Shown in pieces: positions 35,130-43,504 of a stretch of DNA of 64,000 nt (positions are counted from its first letter, which is position 1; the number at the start of each line of letters is the position of its first letter). Source of the DNA: Cytobacillus oceanisediminis (GTDB lineage Bacteria > Bacillota > Bacilli > Bacillales > Cytobacillaceae); assembly GCF_007830235.1 (NCBI RefSeq), contig NZ_VLKI01000017.1, positions 49,148-113,147 of the forward strand, written 5' to 3'. The notes beneath the pieces were generated by a model. It did no database searches. It was not told the origin of the DNA and saw only the letters and a list, made by a program, of their open reading frames with translations. The position numbers and the translations under genes are program-made.

Positions 35130-35255
35130 TCAGTTAGGCTTTGTCTTTTCTGCCTTCTTGCTTTGCGGACTCATCTCTTTCGAGAATTCCATATCATTAA
35201 TGCTCTTCTTTGAGCTTTGCAATCCAGATTTGGTCTTAATATTGCGCTTTGTCAT
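35130..35255 (-). CDS. Small basic protein, 41 aa
   Basis: Read by hand: ATG 35255 follows AAGGAGGAACACATC, stop TGA at 35132-35130. The product is lysine/serine-rich and has no hydrophobic core (MTKRNIKTKSGLQSSKKS, ending KKAEKTKPN). Such short basic proteins are common in Bacillus, some induced in sporulation. No family name can be given. The strong ribosome site supports expression. Confidence 0.65.
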   Translation of the reverse strand: MTKRNIKTKSGLQSSKKSINDMEFSKEMSPQSKKAEKTKPN

Positions 35256-35427
35256 GATGTGTTCCTCCTTTACAGGGATACGATTTTAGTATGGCTATAA
35301 GCACTCGAAATCATTTATGGATTTTCCGAACAAGACTGGCATATACTATAACCATTAATGAGTTTATGCTTATTTCCGTGACTTTCAAAGCCGTATATGA
35401 TATTCTTTAATTAAGATTATGAATAAA

Positions 35428-35463
35428 GAAAAAACGACCGCAGGTGTTGCCGCACCCACGGTC
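35428..35463 (-). terminator. Terminator downstream of the toxin-like gene
   Basis: Minus strand GACCGTGGGTGCGG and CACCTGCGGTC form a GC-rich stem, then TTTTTTC. Similar sequences follow holin-like toxin genes in Bacillaceae. Confidence 0.7.
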
Positions 35464-35508
35464 ATTTGCAATAGTCGTTCCCTTAGGGGATCGGCCTGTC
35501 AAAGACAT

Positions 35509-35544
35509 AGACCTCTCCCTCAATTGTCAGATCAAGGGAGGTCT
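35509..35544. other. Long hairpin at the 3' end of the toxin-like gene
   Basis: AGACCTCTCCCT and AGGGAGGTCT pair around TCAATTGTCAGATCA. It overlaps the toxin stop codon and may be part of the toxin-antitoxin RNA contact region (inference). Confidence 0.6.
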
Positions 35545-35632
35545 ATTTTTTATGGTTAAAAGTCATGACAGCAATGATCAGACTAGAAAATGAAATCATC
35601 ATCATGATCGATTCGAATACTGTCAAAGGCAT
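35543..35632 (-). CDS. Putative holin-like toxin peptide (type I toxin)
   Basis: 29 aa read by hand: MPLTVFESIMMMISFSSLII, then AVMTFNHKK. It matches the short Hol_Tox-type peptides of Firmicutes (MPxTVFExLxLMIxFG...SFNxKK pattern): one membrane span and a basic tail. The ATG at 35632 follows GAAAGGGGGTG. In known systems such peptides damage the membrane and are silenced by an overlapping antisense RNA. The flanking hairpins fit that layout, but I could not place the antitoxin promoter. Confidence 0.72.
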   Translation of the reverse strand: MPLTVFESIMMMISFSSLIIAVMTFNHKK

Positions 35633-35764
35633 CACCCCCTTTCATACGGGGCTAGCCGACCACCCTTGAGAAACTCCCATTGCTTCTCTATTATAACACA
35701 TTCTTGTCCATTTATTCGAACAAGTGTTCTATTTTTTAGAAATTGAGCCTTCTTTCCTATTTTT

Positions 35765-36034
35765 TCATTTACTGTCATTTCTGATCATCTGTATATTATA
35801 GCTAGAAGATCTCCGTCTTAAATACCCCTCAAGAAAGCCCATCTCTTTATTAAGCAAATACTCCATTTCTTCCAGCTGTTCTTTTTTAATTATTTGAGGG
35901 CATTCTTTCCAATCTACACTATGGATAAAATAATAATTTTTAATCCTTTTAAAGATAACGAACGAGTCAGGACAGCAATCAAAGACTCCCTTTACCTGGT
36001 TTCTCCGCATATAGCTCCATCTTATCAGTTTCAT
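35765..36034 (-). CDS. Hypothetical protein
   Basis: 89 aa. Soluble, with FDCCPDSFVIFKRIKNYYFIHSVDWKECP at the centre and a basic C-terminus (YLRRRSSSYNIQMIRNDSK). Three cysteines (CC and EC) could bind metal, but no known motif is seen. The ribosome site (AAAAGGTCTG) is fair. No function assigned. Confidence 0.55.
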   Translation of the reverse strand: MKLIRWSYMRRNQVKGVFDCCPDSFVIFKRIKNYYFIHSVDWKECPQIIKKEQLEEMEYLLNKEMGFLEGYLRRRSSSYNIQMIRNDSK

Positions 36035-36118
36035 GAAATCAGACCTTTTATATCTTCTTTACCCTGAAAACGATTAAGCACTCACAAAAAAATAACTGCC
36101 AATCATGGCAGCTGGTTC

Positions 36119-36919
36119 TTACTCTTTAAGTCTTGGCTTAGCAGGGTCACATTTTGGCTTTTCAGTCTGTGTGGACTCTGCCAGCTTTGTCAGGTAGTAG
36201 CATTCTTCACGGAACATATGATCAGCCATTAAAGCAGCAAACGTTCCTAAAGCTTCCTTGCTTAGTTCAAGCTCTTCAATCTCTTCCAAGAAGTTCATGA
36301 ACAGCTTCATTTCAAGTGTGACATCATTATTAAACCTTTGGAGTGCTGGAAACGATGTGATATTTGTACGGAGAAATCCTGACATTTCAACTGCTTTTAA
36401 ATAAAAGGCCTCAAAGTCTTTTGTGAAATTGTCACTGATTTTTCTGATTTTCCTTTCCACCCTATTCATGTTGTCAGATATTGCTCCTGCATGGCCGGCT
36501 GCATCGAGAAGCCAAATTAAGTGATGGTGAAGCTCATGAAATACAGGCGGTTCCTCTCCCTTTTTCAGATATTGAAGAACCAGCAAATATTCTTCCAATT
36601 CATTTACCATATGATTGATGAAAACGGGTCCAAGATTAATGGAAATTTTACCGGTCAAATGGCGTTCAATAATATTCAGTTTAAACTTTCTCAGTTCTTT
36701 TCCCTCTTCCTCAGCTCTTTTGCTTAATTCCATCAGGTCTTCCACTTCCACTCTTCCCAGAAGCTGATCAAAGGTTTGGATAAAATAATTTGCAAGTTCG
36801 ATGCTCTCTTTTTCTTTCGGTGATAGCGAATCATGGATAAACCGGGCATGATCCCCCAATATTTGAAGCCAAAATCCATGTTCAAATTTAGCGGCACCTT
36901 CAAAAACAGCAGTCACCAT
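36119..36919 (-). CDS. DUF2935 family protein (ferritin-like helical)
   Basis: 266 aa from ATG 36919 (AAAGG 6 bp away); the upstream ATG 36943 has no ribosome site. Two related helical halves, each opening with a candidate metal-binding E..H pattern: FEHGFWLQILGDHARFIHDSL (about 12-32) and EMSGFLRTN...LMADHMFREECYYL near the C-terminus. Bacillus DUF2935 proteins have a known diiron-like helical fold but no established role. Monocistronic. Confidence 0.85.
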   Translation of the reverse strand: MVTAVFEGAAKFEHGFWLQILGDHARFIHDSLSPKEKESIELANYFIQTFDQLLGRVEVEDLMELSKRAEEEGKELRKFKLNIIERHLTGKISINLGPVFINHMVNELEEYLLVLQYLKKGEEPPVFHELHHHLIWLLDAAGHAGAISDNMNRVERKIRKISDNFTKDFEAFYLKAVEMSGFLRTNITSFPALQRFNNDVTLEMKLFMNFLEEIEELELSKEALGTFAALMADHMFREECYYLTKLAESTQTEKPKCDPAKPRLKE

Positions 36920-37087
36920 ATCTCCCCTTTCACCCATACTCATAAATACATATCAGTAAGGTAAGGGATTTATTCCATATATTAGATAAACCTATTTATA
37001 TCTGAATATTAAAAAAACTAATTTTTTAAAAGGATTTTTGTTTTTTTTGTAGAATTATGCCTTAACAAGATGGGAGGGGAAACTTAA

Positions 37088-37621
37088 GTGACTACCGGAA
37101 TCCTTTTATACCCAAGGTTTAGCGAATATGAGCTATCTGTAGTCCTTTCCGTTTTAACCCAGGCTAACCAGCCAAAAGTCTTTATAGGGTTAAATCACGA
37201 GCCAGTCAAAGGAGAAGCAGGTTTAATTTGCTTGCCCGAAAGAAACATACATGACGTGGATCCTGAAGTGCTTACAAGCCTTATATTGCCTGGTGTTGAC
37301 GATTTTCAGCATTTGCTTGATGAGAAGCCGCTCTTTGAATTTATCCGGTCTGTTTATGAAAGGGACGCCGTAATTGGCGCCATTTCAAGTGCTCCTTTTC
37401 TTCTCGCAAAAGCAGGTGTTCTGCTTGACCGAAATTATACAACAGGAATCTCAAGACAAGGCAGACAATTTCTAGGCGTATTTTCGGAAAAAAGCTACGT
37501 CGATGCTCCCTATGTTTTCGACAGAGGCATCCTGACAGCCAAGGGGGCCTACTTTATCGACTTTGCCAATAAGTTCGGCCAGGTGCTTGAGCTCGACTTC
37601 AATCGCAATTGGTACCGGTAA
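37088..37621 (+). CDS. DJ-1/PfpI-family protein with Ser in place of the usual Cys
   Basis: 177 aa, GTG start after GGGAGGGGAAACTTAA. The fold is recognisable from GILLYPRFSEYELSVVLSVL (conserved Glu in helix 1), SLILPGVDD and VIGAISSAPFLLAKAGVL. At the nucleophile elbow the family normally has Cys (AICAGP); here it is Ser100 (AISSAP). Family members act as deglycase-like, chaperone or amidotransferase-like proteins through that Cys, so catalysis of this type may be lost. Monocistronic. Confidence 0.82.
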   Translation: MTTGILLYPRFSEYELSVVLSVLTQANQPKVFIGLNHEPVKGEAGLICLPERNIHDVDPEVLTSLILPGVDDFQHLLDEKPLFEFIRSVYERDAVIGAISSAPFLLAKAGVLLDRNYTTGISRQGRQFLGVFSEKSYVDAPYVFDRGILTAKGAYFIDFANKFGQVLELDFNRNWYR

Positions 37622-37646
37622 ATAAACGGTCTGTTTGTCCCTGTTC

Positions 37647-38516
37647 CTATAAATATTTCTTCATCATTACCTGGCCCAACTTTTTTTCGAACCCCATTTT
37701 TAAAAGAGCTTTTGAAGAAGGATTATTAGCAGAAATATTCACAGCAGTAAAATCAATCCTATCATCAGAGTCCTGAAAAAGTGTACTTAGGATACTTTCT
37801 GTCACATCCTCTATAAATGTGCTGTTATGACTATATTTCAGCTGATAAATAATGATCCTGTCTGTGTGTCCACCGTTATCCAACACCCGTTTATAAAAAA
37901 TGTACCCTTTCTCATTGCCCTCCGGACTGATAAAAACAGCAGCTTCCGCAAATTTAACGCTTTCCCACTGACATTGCCATGCCGCTTCCGTATCATAAAA
38001 ACCTAGAGCCTTCAGTTGTTCCGGATATACTTTTTTAATTAGTAATTCGCTATTTCCAAAGGCTTTAAACTCTTTTCTCTCAACCTTTTTATTTAAATAT
38101 AATAAATGGTCTGTGACCTCATATCCCATTTTTTTATATAGCTGAATTGCTCTTTCATTTTTTTCAATGGCCTCGAGTACAGCAATATTAACATTTTCTT
38201 CTTTATAGATCTTCATCACTTCTTCCATCATTGCAACAGCAAGGCCTTTCCCTCTATATTCAGGAGCAATGCCGGTTCCCCCGTTCCAGGCAATTTTTCT
38301 TCCGTCAATCTCCCTGATTCCCGTCATAATAATTCCAGAGGGTTCTCCATGCATAAAAGCAATAATCGATTTTTCAGGTGAAAGGCCCTCGAGCGCCATC
38401 CGGTTCATAAAGGCCTGAACATCCATTTTTACAGGGACCAAATATCCTGTGAAGCCTTTATTCCAAGCAGTTAACGTTTCTTCCAACGTGCATTGTGACA
38501 GCTTTTTAATCTTCAT
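37647..38516 (-). CDS. GNAT N-acetyltransferase, tandem-domain
   Basis: 289 aa from ATG 38516 (AAAGGAGAAAGATTT). The N-terminal GNAT domain (about 1-140) has the acetyl-CoA loop WNGGTGIAPEYRGKGLAVAMMEEV (about 78-101) and the AIQLYKKMGYE block. A second, degenerate GNAT-like half (about 155-289) ends NPSSKALLKMGFEKKLGQVMM. Substrate unknown. Converges on the DJ-1-like gene. Confidence 0.88.
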   Translation of the reverse strand: MKIKKLSQCTLEETLTAWNKGFTGYLVPVKMDVQAFMNRMALEGLSPEKSIIAFMHGEPSGIIMTGIREIDGRKIAWNGGTGIAPEYRGKGLAVAMMEEVMKIYKEENVNIAVLEAIEKNERAIQLYKKMGYEVTDHLLYLNKKVERKEFKAFGNSELLIKKVYPEQLKALGFYDTEAAWQCQWESVKFAEAAVFISPEGNEKGYIFYKRVLDNGGHTDRIIIYQLKYSHNSTFIEDVTESILSTLFQDSDDRIDFTAVNISANNPSSKALLKMGFEKKLGQVMMKKYL

Positions 38517-38728
38517 AAATCTTTCTCCTTTTAATAGGGGCTTCACGTCTTTTCACCTCATTTTTGTTTACTGCCTCTTTTAATAACAATAATAATCGCC
38601 ATTTATGCCACCCCCTAAATAGACCAATTAGTTTATTTGTCATTAAAAAAATAAAAAAGACTACTCAGTTTATTTAATTAAACCATAAGTTTTCAGTTTT
38701 TTCAATCATTTATGTTTTATTTACACTC

Positions 38729-38965
38729 TTTTAAATTTGCCTGGTGACTTCCGCTCAAGAAGCTCAGTGAACCGCGGGCGGTCCAGGAGCCCCCTCGGGT
38801 ATTCGCCTCTGTTGGGTCTCCCTTCGACACGCTCCACCCGCTGGACATTGATAGCATCCTCGAGTAAGCACCGCACGAAGAAAATGCGAATGCATTTTCG
38901 AGGAACTTGCCCCTTCCACTCCAATCAACAGGGTGCCAAAATCAACAAAAAGCTTTAACACAGCC
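38729..38965. mobile_element. MITE-like repeat, copy D
   Basis: About 237 bp in the same orientation as copy A (CTCAAGAAGCTCAGTGAACCGCGGGCGGTCC, GCACCGCACGAAG, GAAAATGC/GCATTTTC hairpin, CACTCCAATCAACAGGGTGCC), ending in the intact right end AGCTTTAACACAGCC. Confidence 0.75.
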
Positions 38966-38973
38966 TAATATAT

Positions 38974-39008
38974 AAAAAAGCCGATACGAAAACAGTACCG
39001 GCTTTTTA
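38974..39008 (-). terminator. Terminator of the fru operon
   Basis: Minus strand AAAAAGCCGGTAC and GTATCGGCTTTTTT form a stem immediately after fruA. Confidence 0.85.
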
Positions 39009-39013
39009 CAAAA

Positions 39014-40885
39014 TTATTTATTTAACGGTTTTTTCAGGAACCCAATCAATAGTGCTGATACAAATGCACCTGCGATGATTCCAACAAGGTAAACTACCCA
39101 CGGACCATCAACGAGCGGTACAACGAATACACCGCCATGAGGCGCTCTTAATCCGATTCCAGCCATCATTGAAATGGCGCCTGCCACTGCAGAACCTGCC
39201 ATGATGGATGGTATGACACGAAGCGGATCGGCAGCCGCAAATGGAATAGCACCTTCAGTAATGAATGAGAATCCCATAATATAGTTTGCTTTTCCTGCAT
39301 CCTGTTCCTGTTTCGTAAATTTATTTTTAAACAAAGTTGTCGCCAGTGCAATTGCAAGCGGCGGAACCATACCTGCAGCCATAATGGCAGCCATTGGTTC
39401 GTAAACACCGTTTGCCAGCAATCCTGTTCCAAAAACATAGGCTGATTTATTAACCGGGCCGCCCATATCAAACGCCATCATTAGTCCAAGCACAACTCCA
39501 AGAAGCACCGCATTCCCAGTTCCAAGTCCTGAAAGCCATTCAGTAATGGCAGTATTCAAAGCTCCAACCGGCTTATTCACCACATAAAGCATCAGCAATC
39601 CAGTAATAGCGATTCCGAAAAGCGGGTAAAGCAAAATGGTTTTGATTCCTTCGAGGGAAACTGGCAATCCTGCAAATGCCTTTTTCAAGCCGACTACCAC
39701 ATAACCTGCAAGGAACCCGGCAATAATACCTCCAAGGAAGCCTGCTCCGCCAGAAGCGGCCATCATTCCGCCAACAGCACCTGCGGCAAAACCAGGACGG
39801 TCAGCAATACTCATCGCAATAAATGCAGCAAGAATCGGTACGATCAACCCGAAAGCATTTCCGCCGCCAATTGTCATTAGCGCTTCGGCAATAGGGTGAT
39901 AGGATGGATCATTGGGATCTGCTGCTTTATAACCGAACATAAAGGAAATGGCAATTAAGATTCCGCCTCCTACTACAAATGGAAGCATATTGGATACACC
40001 GTTCATCAGATGCTTATAGATGCCGGCCTTTTGTTCTTTTTTGTTTTCAGACCCTGCAGTACTGTTTGTGCTGCCGCCTTTATATACTGGAGCATCCTGT
40101 TTTAGCGCTTTTTCAATTAATTCCTGCGGTTTGCGTATTCCGTCCGCAACTGGAGTTTCCAGCAAATGCTTGCCGCTGAATCGCTCCATTTCAACCTTTG
40201 TATCAGCAGCCACAATAACAGCCGTCGCATTAGCAATTTCTTCTGGTGTCAGAACATTTTTTGCGCCGCTTGATCCATTGGTTTCAACTTTAATATCAAC
40301 GCCTAGTTCAGCTGCCTTTGCTTTTAAGGAATCTGCAGCCATATACGTGTGGGCAATTCCTGTAGGGCATGCTGTTACAGCAACGATAAAACGCTTGCTG
40401 TCTGCAATATTTTGATCTTCCTCTTCTTCTGTTTCATCATAGCTGTCAATAATATCTATAACTTCATCAGCTGAAGCCGCATTCTGCAGCTTTTTGCGGG
40501 CTTCTTCATTCATTAAAATAGATGAAAGCCTGGATAATGCTTCTAAGTGGGTATTATTGGCGCCTTCAGGGGCTGCAATCATAAAGAATAAATAGGCAGG
40601 CTGCCCATCAAGAGATTCATAATCCACCCCTGCTTCTGACTTGCCAAACGCAATTGCAGGCTCCTTCACCGCGGTCGTTTTCGCATGTGGGATGGCAATT
40701 CCTTCACCGATGCCTGTTGTGCTCTGCTCTTCCCTTTTTAAAATGGCTTCTTTGAATGCTGAGCGGTCATTTAGCTTTCCAGCTTTATTAAGCTGGTCTA
40801 CCAGGCCATTTATAGCATCAATCTTCCCTGTTCCGCTCATAGAGAGCAGGATTGTGTCTCTTGTAAGCAATTCTGTAATTCTCAT
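39014..40885 (-). CDS. fruA: PTS fructose transporter subunit EIIABC
   Basis: 623 aa in the order EIIA (1-150; active His in GIAIPHAKT, about 65), EIIB (about 165-265; Cys in VTACPTGIAHTYMA, about 172) and EIIC (about 290-620, some ten helices). It imports fructose and phosphorylates it to fructose-1-phosphate, using HPr-P. It lies 1 bp after fruK, last in fruRKA as in B. subtilis. Confidence 0.96.
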   Translation of the reverse strand: MRITELLTRDTILLSMSGTGKIDAINGLVDQLNKAGKLNDRSAFKEAILKREEQSTTGIGEGIAIPHAKTTAVKEPAIAFGKSEAGVDYESLDGQPAYLFFMIAAPEGANNTHLEALSRLSSILMNEEARKKLQNAASADEVIDIIDSYDETEEEEDQNIADSKRFIVAVTACPTGIAHTYMAADSLKAKAAELGVDIKVETNGSSGAKNVLTPEEIANATAVIVAADTKVEMERFSGKHLLETPVADGIRKPQELIEKALKQDAPVYKGGSTNSTAGSENKKEQKAGIYKHLMNGVSNMLPFVVGGGILIAISFMFGYKAADPNDPSYHPIAEALMTIGGGNAFGLIVPILAAFIAMSIADRPGFAAGAVGGMMAASGGAGFLGGIIAGFLAGYVVVGLKKAFAGLPVSLEGIKTILLYPLFGIAITGLLMLYVVNKPVGALNTAITEWLSGLGTGNAVLLGVVLGLMMAFDMGGPVNKSAYVFGTGLLANGVYEPMAAIMAAGMVPPLAIALATTLFKNKFTKQEQDAGKANYIMGFSFITEGAIPFAAADPLRVIPSIMAGSAVAGAISMMAGIGLRAPHGGVFVVPLVDGPWVVYLVGIIAGAFVSALLIGFLKKPLNK

Positions 40886-40886
40886 C

Positions 40887-41816
40887 CTAATTCTCCCCCT
40901 TTAGGCTGATCTTTGTAATGGAAACCTGAGAAAGCAATCCCTCTGCCTTTTCTTTCGTGCAAAGACCCAATGAAAACGCGGTTGCGCTTCCGGATGCTAC
41001 ACTGTATTGAAAAGCTTTTTCTATATCTCTGTATTGTTCAAAAGCTGCAAGGAAGCCAGCTACCATAGAGTCGCCTGCCCCGACTGAGCTTTTCACTTCC
41101 CCTTGCGGGACGCTAGCTATATAGGCATTTTCATCTGTGACCAAGACCGCGCCTTTCCCTGCTAATGACACAATTACATTTTGTGCGCCCATGTCCACAA
41201 GCTTTTGGCCATATGGAATGACTTCTTCAGCGGCTGTAAATTCTGTATCAAATATTTCTCCCAGTTCATGGTGGTTAGGCTTTATTAAAAATGGCTTGTA
41301 AGGAATGACCTTTTTCAGCAATTCGCCTTCAGCATCAACTACAAATGCTGCCCCGTTCTCTGAACAAATTTTGACCAGTTCTTCATAAGTTGTTTCCGGC
41401 AATGTAGAAGGAATGCTCCCCGCTAATACGAGCAAATCGCCATCAGACAGACGGCCTATTTTCGTTTTAAGATCCTGAAGGTTTTCTTTTAAAATAGCTG
41501 GACCTTTAGCATTGATTTCTGTTTCTGTTCCGGTCTTTATCTTTACATTAATCCTTGTGTCTTCAGCGACGGGAACAAAGTCAGTATCAATATTTTCATT
41601 TTTTAAGTAATCAGCGATATAGTCTCCTGTAAATCCTCCAACAAAACCAAGTGCTTTGCTCTTAACATCCATTCTGTTTAGCACTCTTGAAACATTTATC
41701 CCTTTTCCGCCCGGGAATTTAGTGTCATTTTGCATGCGGTTTAAACCGCCGACTTTAATCTCTTCCAGTTCTACGATGTAGTCCACTGACGGGTTTAACG
41801 TCAATGTGTGTATCAT
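40887..41816 (-). CDS. fruK: 1-phosphofructokinase
   Basis: 309 aa PfkB/ribokinase-family kinase: N-terminal signature GGKGINVSRVLNRM (about 37-50), C-terminal signature SSVGAGDSMVAGF with catalytic Asp (about 250-262), substrate region TLNPSVDYIVEL. It turns fructose-1-phosphate into fructose-1,6-bisphosphate. The ATG overlaps the fruR stop. Confidence 0.96.
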   Translation of the reverse strand: MIHTLTLNPSVDYIVELEEIKVGGLNRMQNDTKFPGGKGINVSRVLNRMDVKSKALGFVGGFTGDYIADYLKNENIDTDFVPVAEDTRINVKIKTGTETEINAKGPAILKENLQDLKTKIGRLSDGDLLVLAGSIPSTLPETTYEELVKICSENGAAFVVDAEGELLKKVIPYKPFLIKPNHHELGEIFDTEFTAAEEVIPYGQKLVDMGAQNVIVSLAGKGAVLVTDENAYIASVPQGEVKSSVGAGDSMVAGFLAAFEQYRDIEKAFQYSVASGSATAFSLGLCTKEKAEGLLSQVSITKISLKGEN

Positions 41817-42565
41817 GCTGTCACAACCTTTATTGTAGTTTTGCTGGCATAAGGCTCCTGATGCTCTTCATCCAGCCCATTAGTGATGATTGTTGCCGTA
41901 TGCAGATCGGCTATTTTGGCAAATGCTATCTCCGAAAACTTCGTATCATCAGCGAGTATAAAGGCCTCCCTCGAAAGCGAAATGGCCATTTGCTTAATCA
42001 TTGCCTCATCCTGATCCGGCGTAGTGTAACCGAATTGAGGATGGATTCCATTAACACCCATAAAGCATTTGTCAAAGCGATAGTGCTCAAGGCTCGCCAT
42101 CGCTCCCCTGCCGATAATGGCTTTTGTCTGTTCTTTGGCAAAACCGCCAATTATAAATGTTTTTATATTCCGTTCGAGCAGTGCATTGATATGCATCAAC
42201 CCGTTCGTTACAACTACGATTTCTTTTGAAGGCAAAAACGGGATTATTTCTGTCACAGTTGAACCTGCATCCAGATAGATGGAATCTCCTTCTTCAACAA
42301 GGCCTGCCGCATATTTGGCGATTTGGCGTTTTTGCTGAAGGTTTTTGGAGGATTTTTCAGTCATGCTCGGTTCCTGCAGCTTCCCCTGAAGCCTCGCTGC
42401 CCCGCCATGAATCCTTTTTAGGTATTTTCCCTCTTCCAGCTGAGTCAGATCCCTTCTGATCGTTGACTCGGATGTCTCTGTTAGATCAACCAGATCCTGA
42501 ATTTTCACTACACCTTTTTCTTTTATAAGCTGCAGAATCAATTTATGGCGCTCCGGTGTTAACAA
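41813..42565 (-). CDS. fruR: DeoR-family fructose operon regulator
   Basis: 250 aa, TTG start at 42565, eight bases after GGGGG. N-terminal DeoR helix-turn-helix (VVKIQDLVDLTETSESTIRRDLTQLEEGKYLKRIHGGA, about 19-55) and a sugar-phosphate-binding DeoRC domain (YLDAGSTV...EIIPFL; LADDTKFSEIAF). It is expected to repress fruRKA until fructose-1-phosphate binds. Operator half-sites lie just upstream of the gene. Confidence 0.94.
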   Translation of the reverse strand: MLTPERHKLILQLIKEKGVVKIQDLVDLTETSESTIRRDLTQLEEGKYLKRIHGGAARLQGKLQEPSMTEKSSKNLQQKRQIAKYAAGLVEEGDSIYLDAGSTVTEIIPFLPSKEIVVVTNGLMHINALLERNIKTFIIGGFAKEQTKAIIGRGAMASLEHYRFDKCFMGVNGIHPQFGYTTPDQDEAMIKQMAISLSREAFILADDTKFSEIAFAKIADLHTATIITNGLDEEHQEPYASKTTIKVVTA

Positions 42566-42603
42566 AACATTACCCCCTAAATTCTGTTTCTTGCCTTGAT
42601 TAC

Positions 42604-42682
42604 ATCATACTGAAACCGATTGCAAAAATCAATCATTTTCTCTCAAAAATAATCAAAATCAATCATTTTATCGATTGATTTT
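42604..42682 (-). promoter_or_regulatory. fru operon promoter with cre site and FruR half-sites
   Basis: Minus-strand promoter: TTGATT (-35), 17-bp spacer, TATGAT (-10, 42609-42604). A CcpA cre TGAAACCGATTGCA (42611-42624) fills the spacer. Three AAAATCAATC half-sites occur: 42625-42634 (over the -35), 42655-42664 and, inverted, 42673-42682; the last two form a 10-bp inverted repeat. Confidence 0.7.
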
Positions 42683-42752
42683 GACCGTTTTATGCATTTC
42701 AATATCGATTTAAATAAATAGAAAGAATATTTAAATATATCAAAATAATAGT

Positions 42753-42781
42753 TTGCCCTATGCGCTAAATTATGCTAGAAT
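42753..42781 (+). promoter_or_regulatory. Candidate promoter of a small RNA
   Basis: TTGCCC (42753-42758), 17-bp spacer, TAGAAT (42776-42781); start expected near 42788. Confidence 0.45.
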
Positions 42782-42787
42782 CAAAAA

Positions 42788-42905
42788 TAACAATATATAG
42801 TTTTTCTATTCTGTTTTCAATACTATATATTGTTTTACTTTTTGAATTAACTCGTTCCAAGGTCTCTTTTTGGTCCGCTTTCTATCTTGAAAGCGGACAT
42901 TTTTT
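42788..42905 (+). ncRNA. Candidate small RNA of about 118 nt
   Basis: Between a plausible promoter and a strong terminator with no credible reading frame. It contains a perfect 12-bp inverted repeat (AACAATATATAG at 42789-42800, CTATATATTGTT at 42823-42834) and ends with GTCCGCTTTC / GAAAGCGGAC plus ATTTTTTG (42873-42905). Confidence 0.4.
42873..42905 (+). terminator. Strong intrinsic terminator
   Basis: Ten-base-pair GC-rich stem and six T, serving the candidate small RNA. Confidence 0.85.
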
Positions 42906-42911
42906 GTTATT

Positions 42912-42951
42912 AGAAATAAAAACAACACTCCTGGCAGCCTGGAGTGTTGTT
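42912..42951 (-). terminator. Minus-strand terminator in the 42.9-43.1 kb interval
   Basis: AACAACACTCC / GGAGTGTTGTT stem followed on the minus strand by TTTTTATTTC. It would stop leftward transcription before the fru promoter. Confidence 0.7.
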
Positions 42952-43009
42952 GATTGTAAATATTTCCGTAAATTCTTTAAGCGTAGTCTTAAAGAGTGGA
43001 ATCATATAT

Positions 43010-43056
43010 TCAAAAAACCCAGAAGGTTATTTTTATTCTAATAAGCTTCTGGGTTT
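43010..43056 (-). terminator. Minus-strand terminator after the 34-aa peptide gene
   Basis: AAAACCCAGAAG / CTTCTGGGTTTT stem with a long AT-rich loop, followed by TTTTTTG on the minus strand. Confidence 0.65.
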
Positions 43057-43152
43057 TAGCTTTCTTCATTAGTGACTCCAACCTTAATAAGTTTAGTTAG
43101 TTTTAAGCAGGCTCAGAGCACTGCACTGCATTAACTGCAATAATACAATCTC

Positions 43153-43257
43153 TTAGAATATTCTTGCCCCAGGTACTAATAAAAAAGCCAGTATCCTTGC
43201 TACCACTAATAGTACAAGAATCAGAAATCTTGCAAGTTGAAGACTTTGAAGAGCCAT
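43153..43257 (-). CDS. 34-aa hydrophobic peptide
   Basis: Read by hand: ATG 43257 follows GAAAGGGGGAGACTTA, stop TAA at 43155-43153. The peptide MALQSLQLARFLILVLLVVA, then RILAFLLVPGARIF, is one membrane span with three arginines. The very strong ribosome site argues for real translation. It may be a small membrane regulator or a toxin-like peptide; nothing in the sequence decides. Confidence 0.5.
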   Translation of the reverse strand: MALQSLQLARFLILVLLVVARILAFLLVPGARIF

Positions 43258-43504
43258 TAAGTCTCCCCCTTTCAGAATAAAAATTATAAGGGCCCTTACA
43301 TAATTCATTCTATGTAGTTAAATTGGACAAGTATAAACGTATATCCCTACTGCAAAAAAAGCGTCCAATCCTGAATTAACGATTAAAATAAACGATGCGT
43401 GCTGCTGTTTTAGCTGTCTTTATACAATCTGATAAAAAGCAATGCATTTAATCATGACATTAAATAGCCCGGCAAATACCGAAGCATTGCCGGGCAGTAA
43501 TTAT

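Noticed and set aside
42772..43041. 89-aa plus-strand frame
   Set aside because: It spans three strong hairpins/terminators, has no ribosome site, and the translation lacks protein-like pattern. A small RNA is the better reading.
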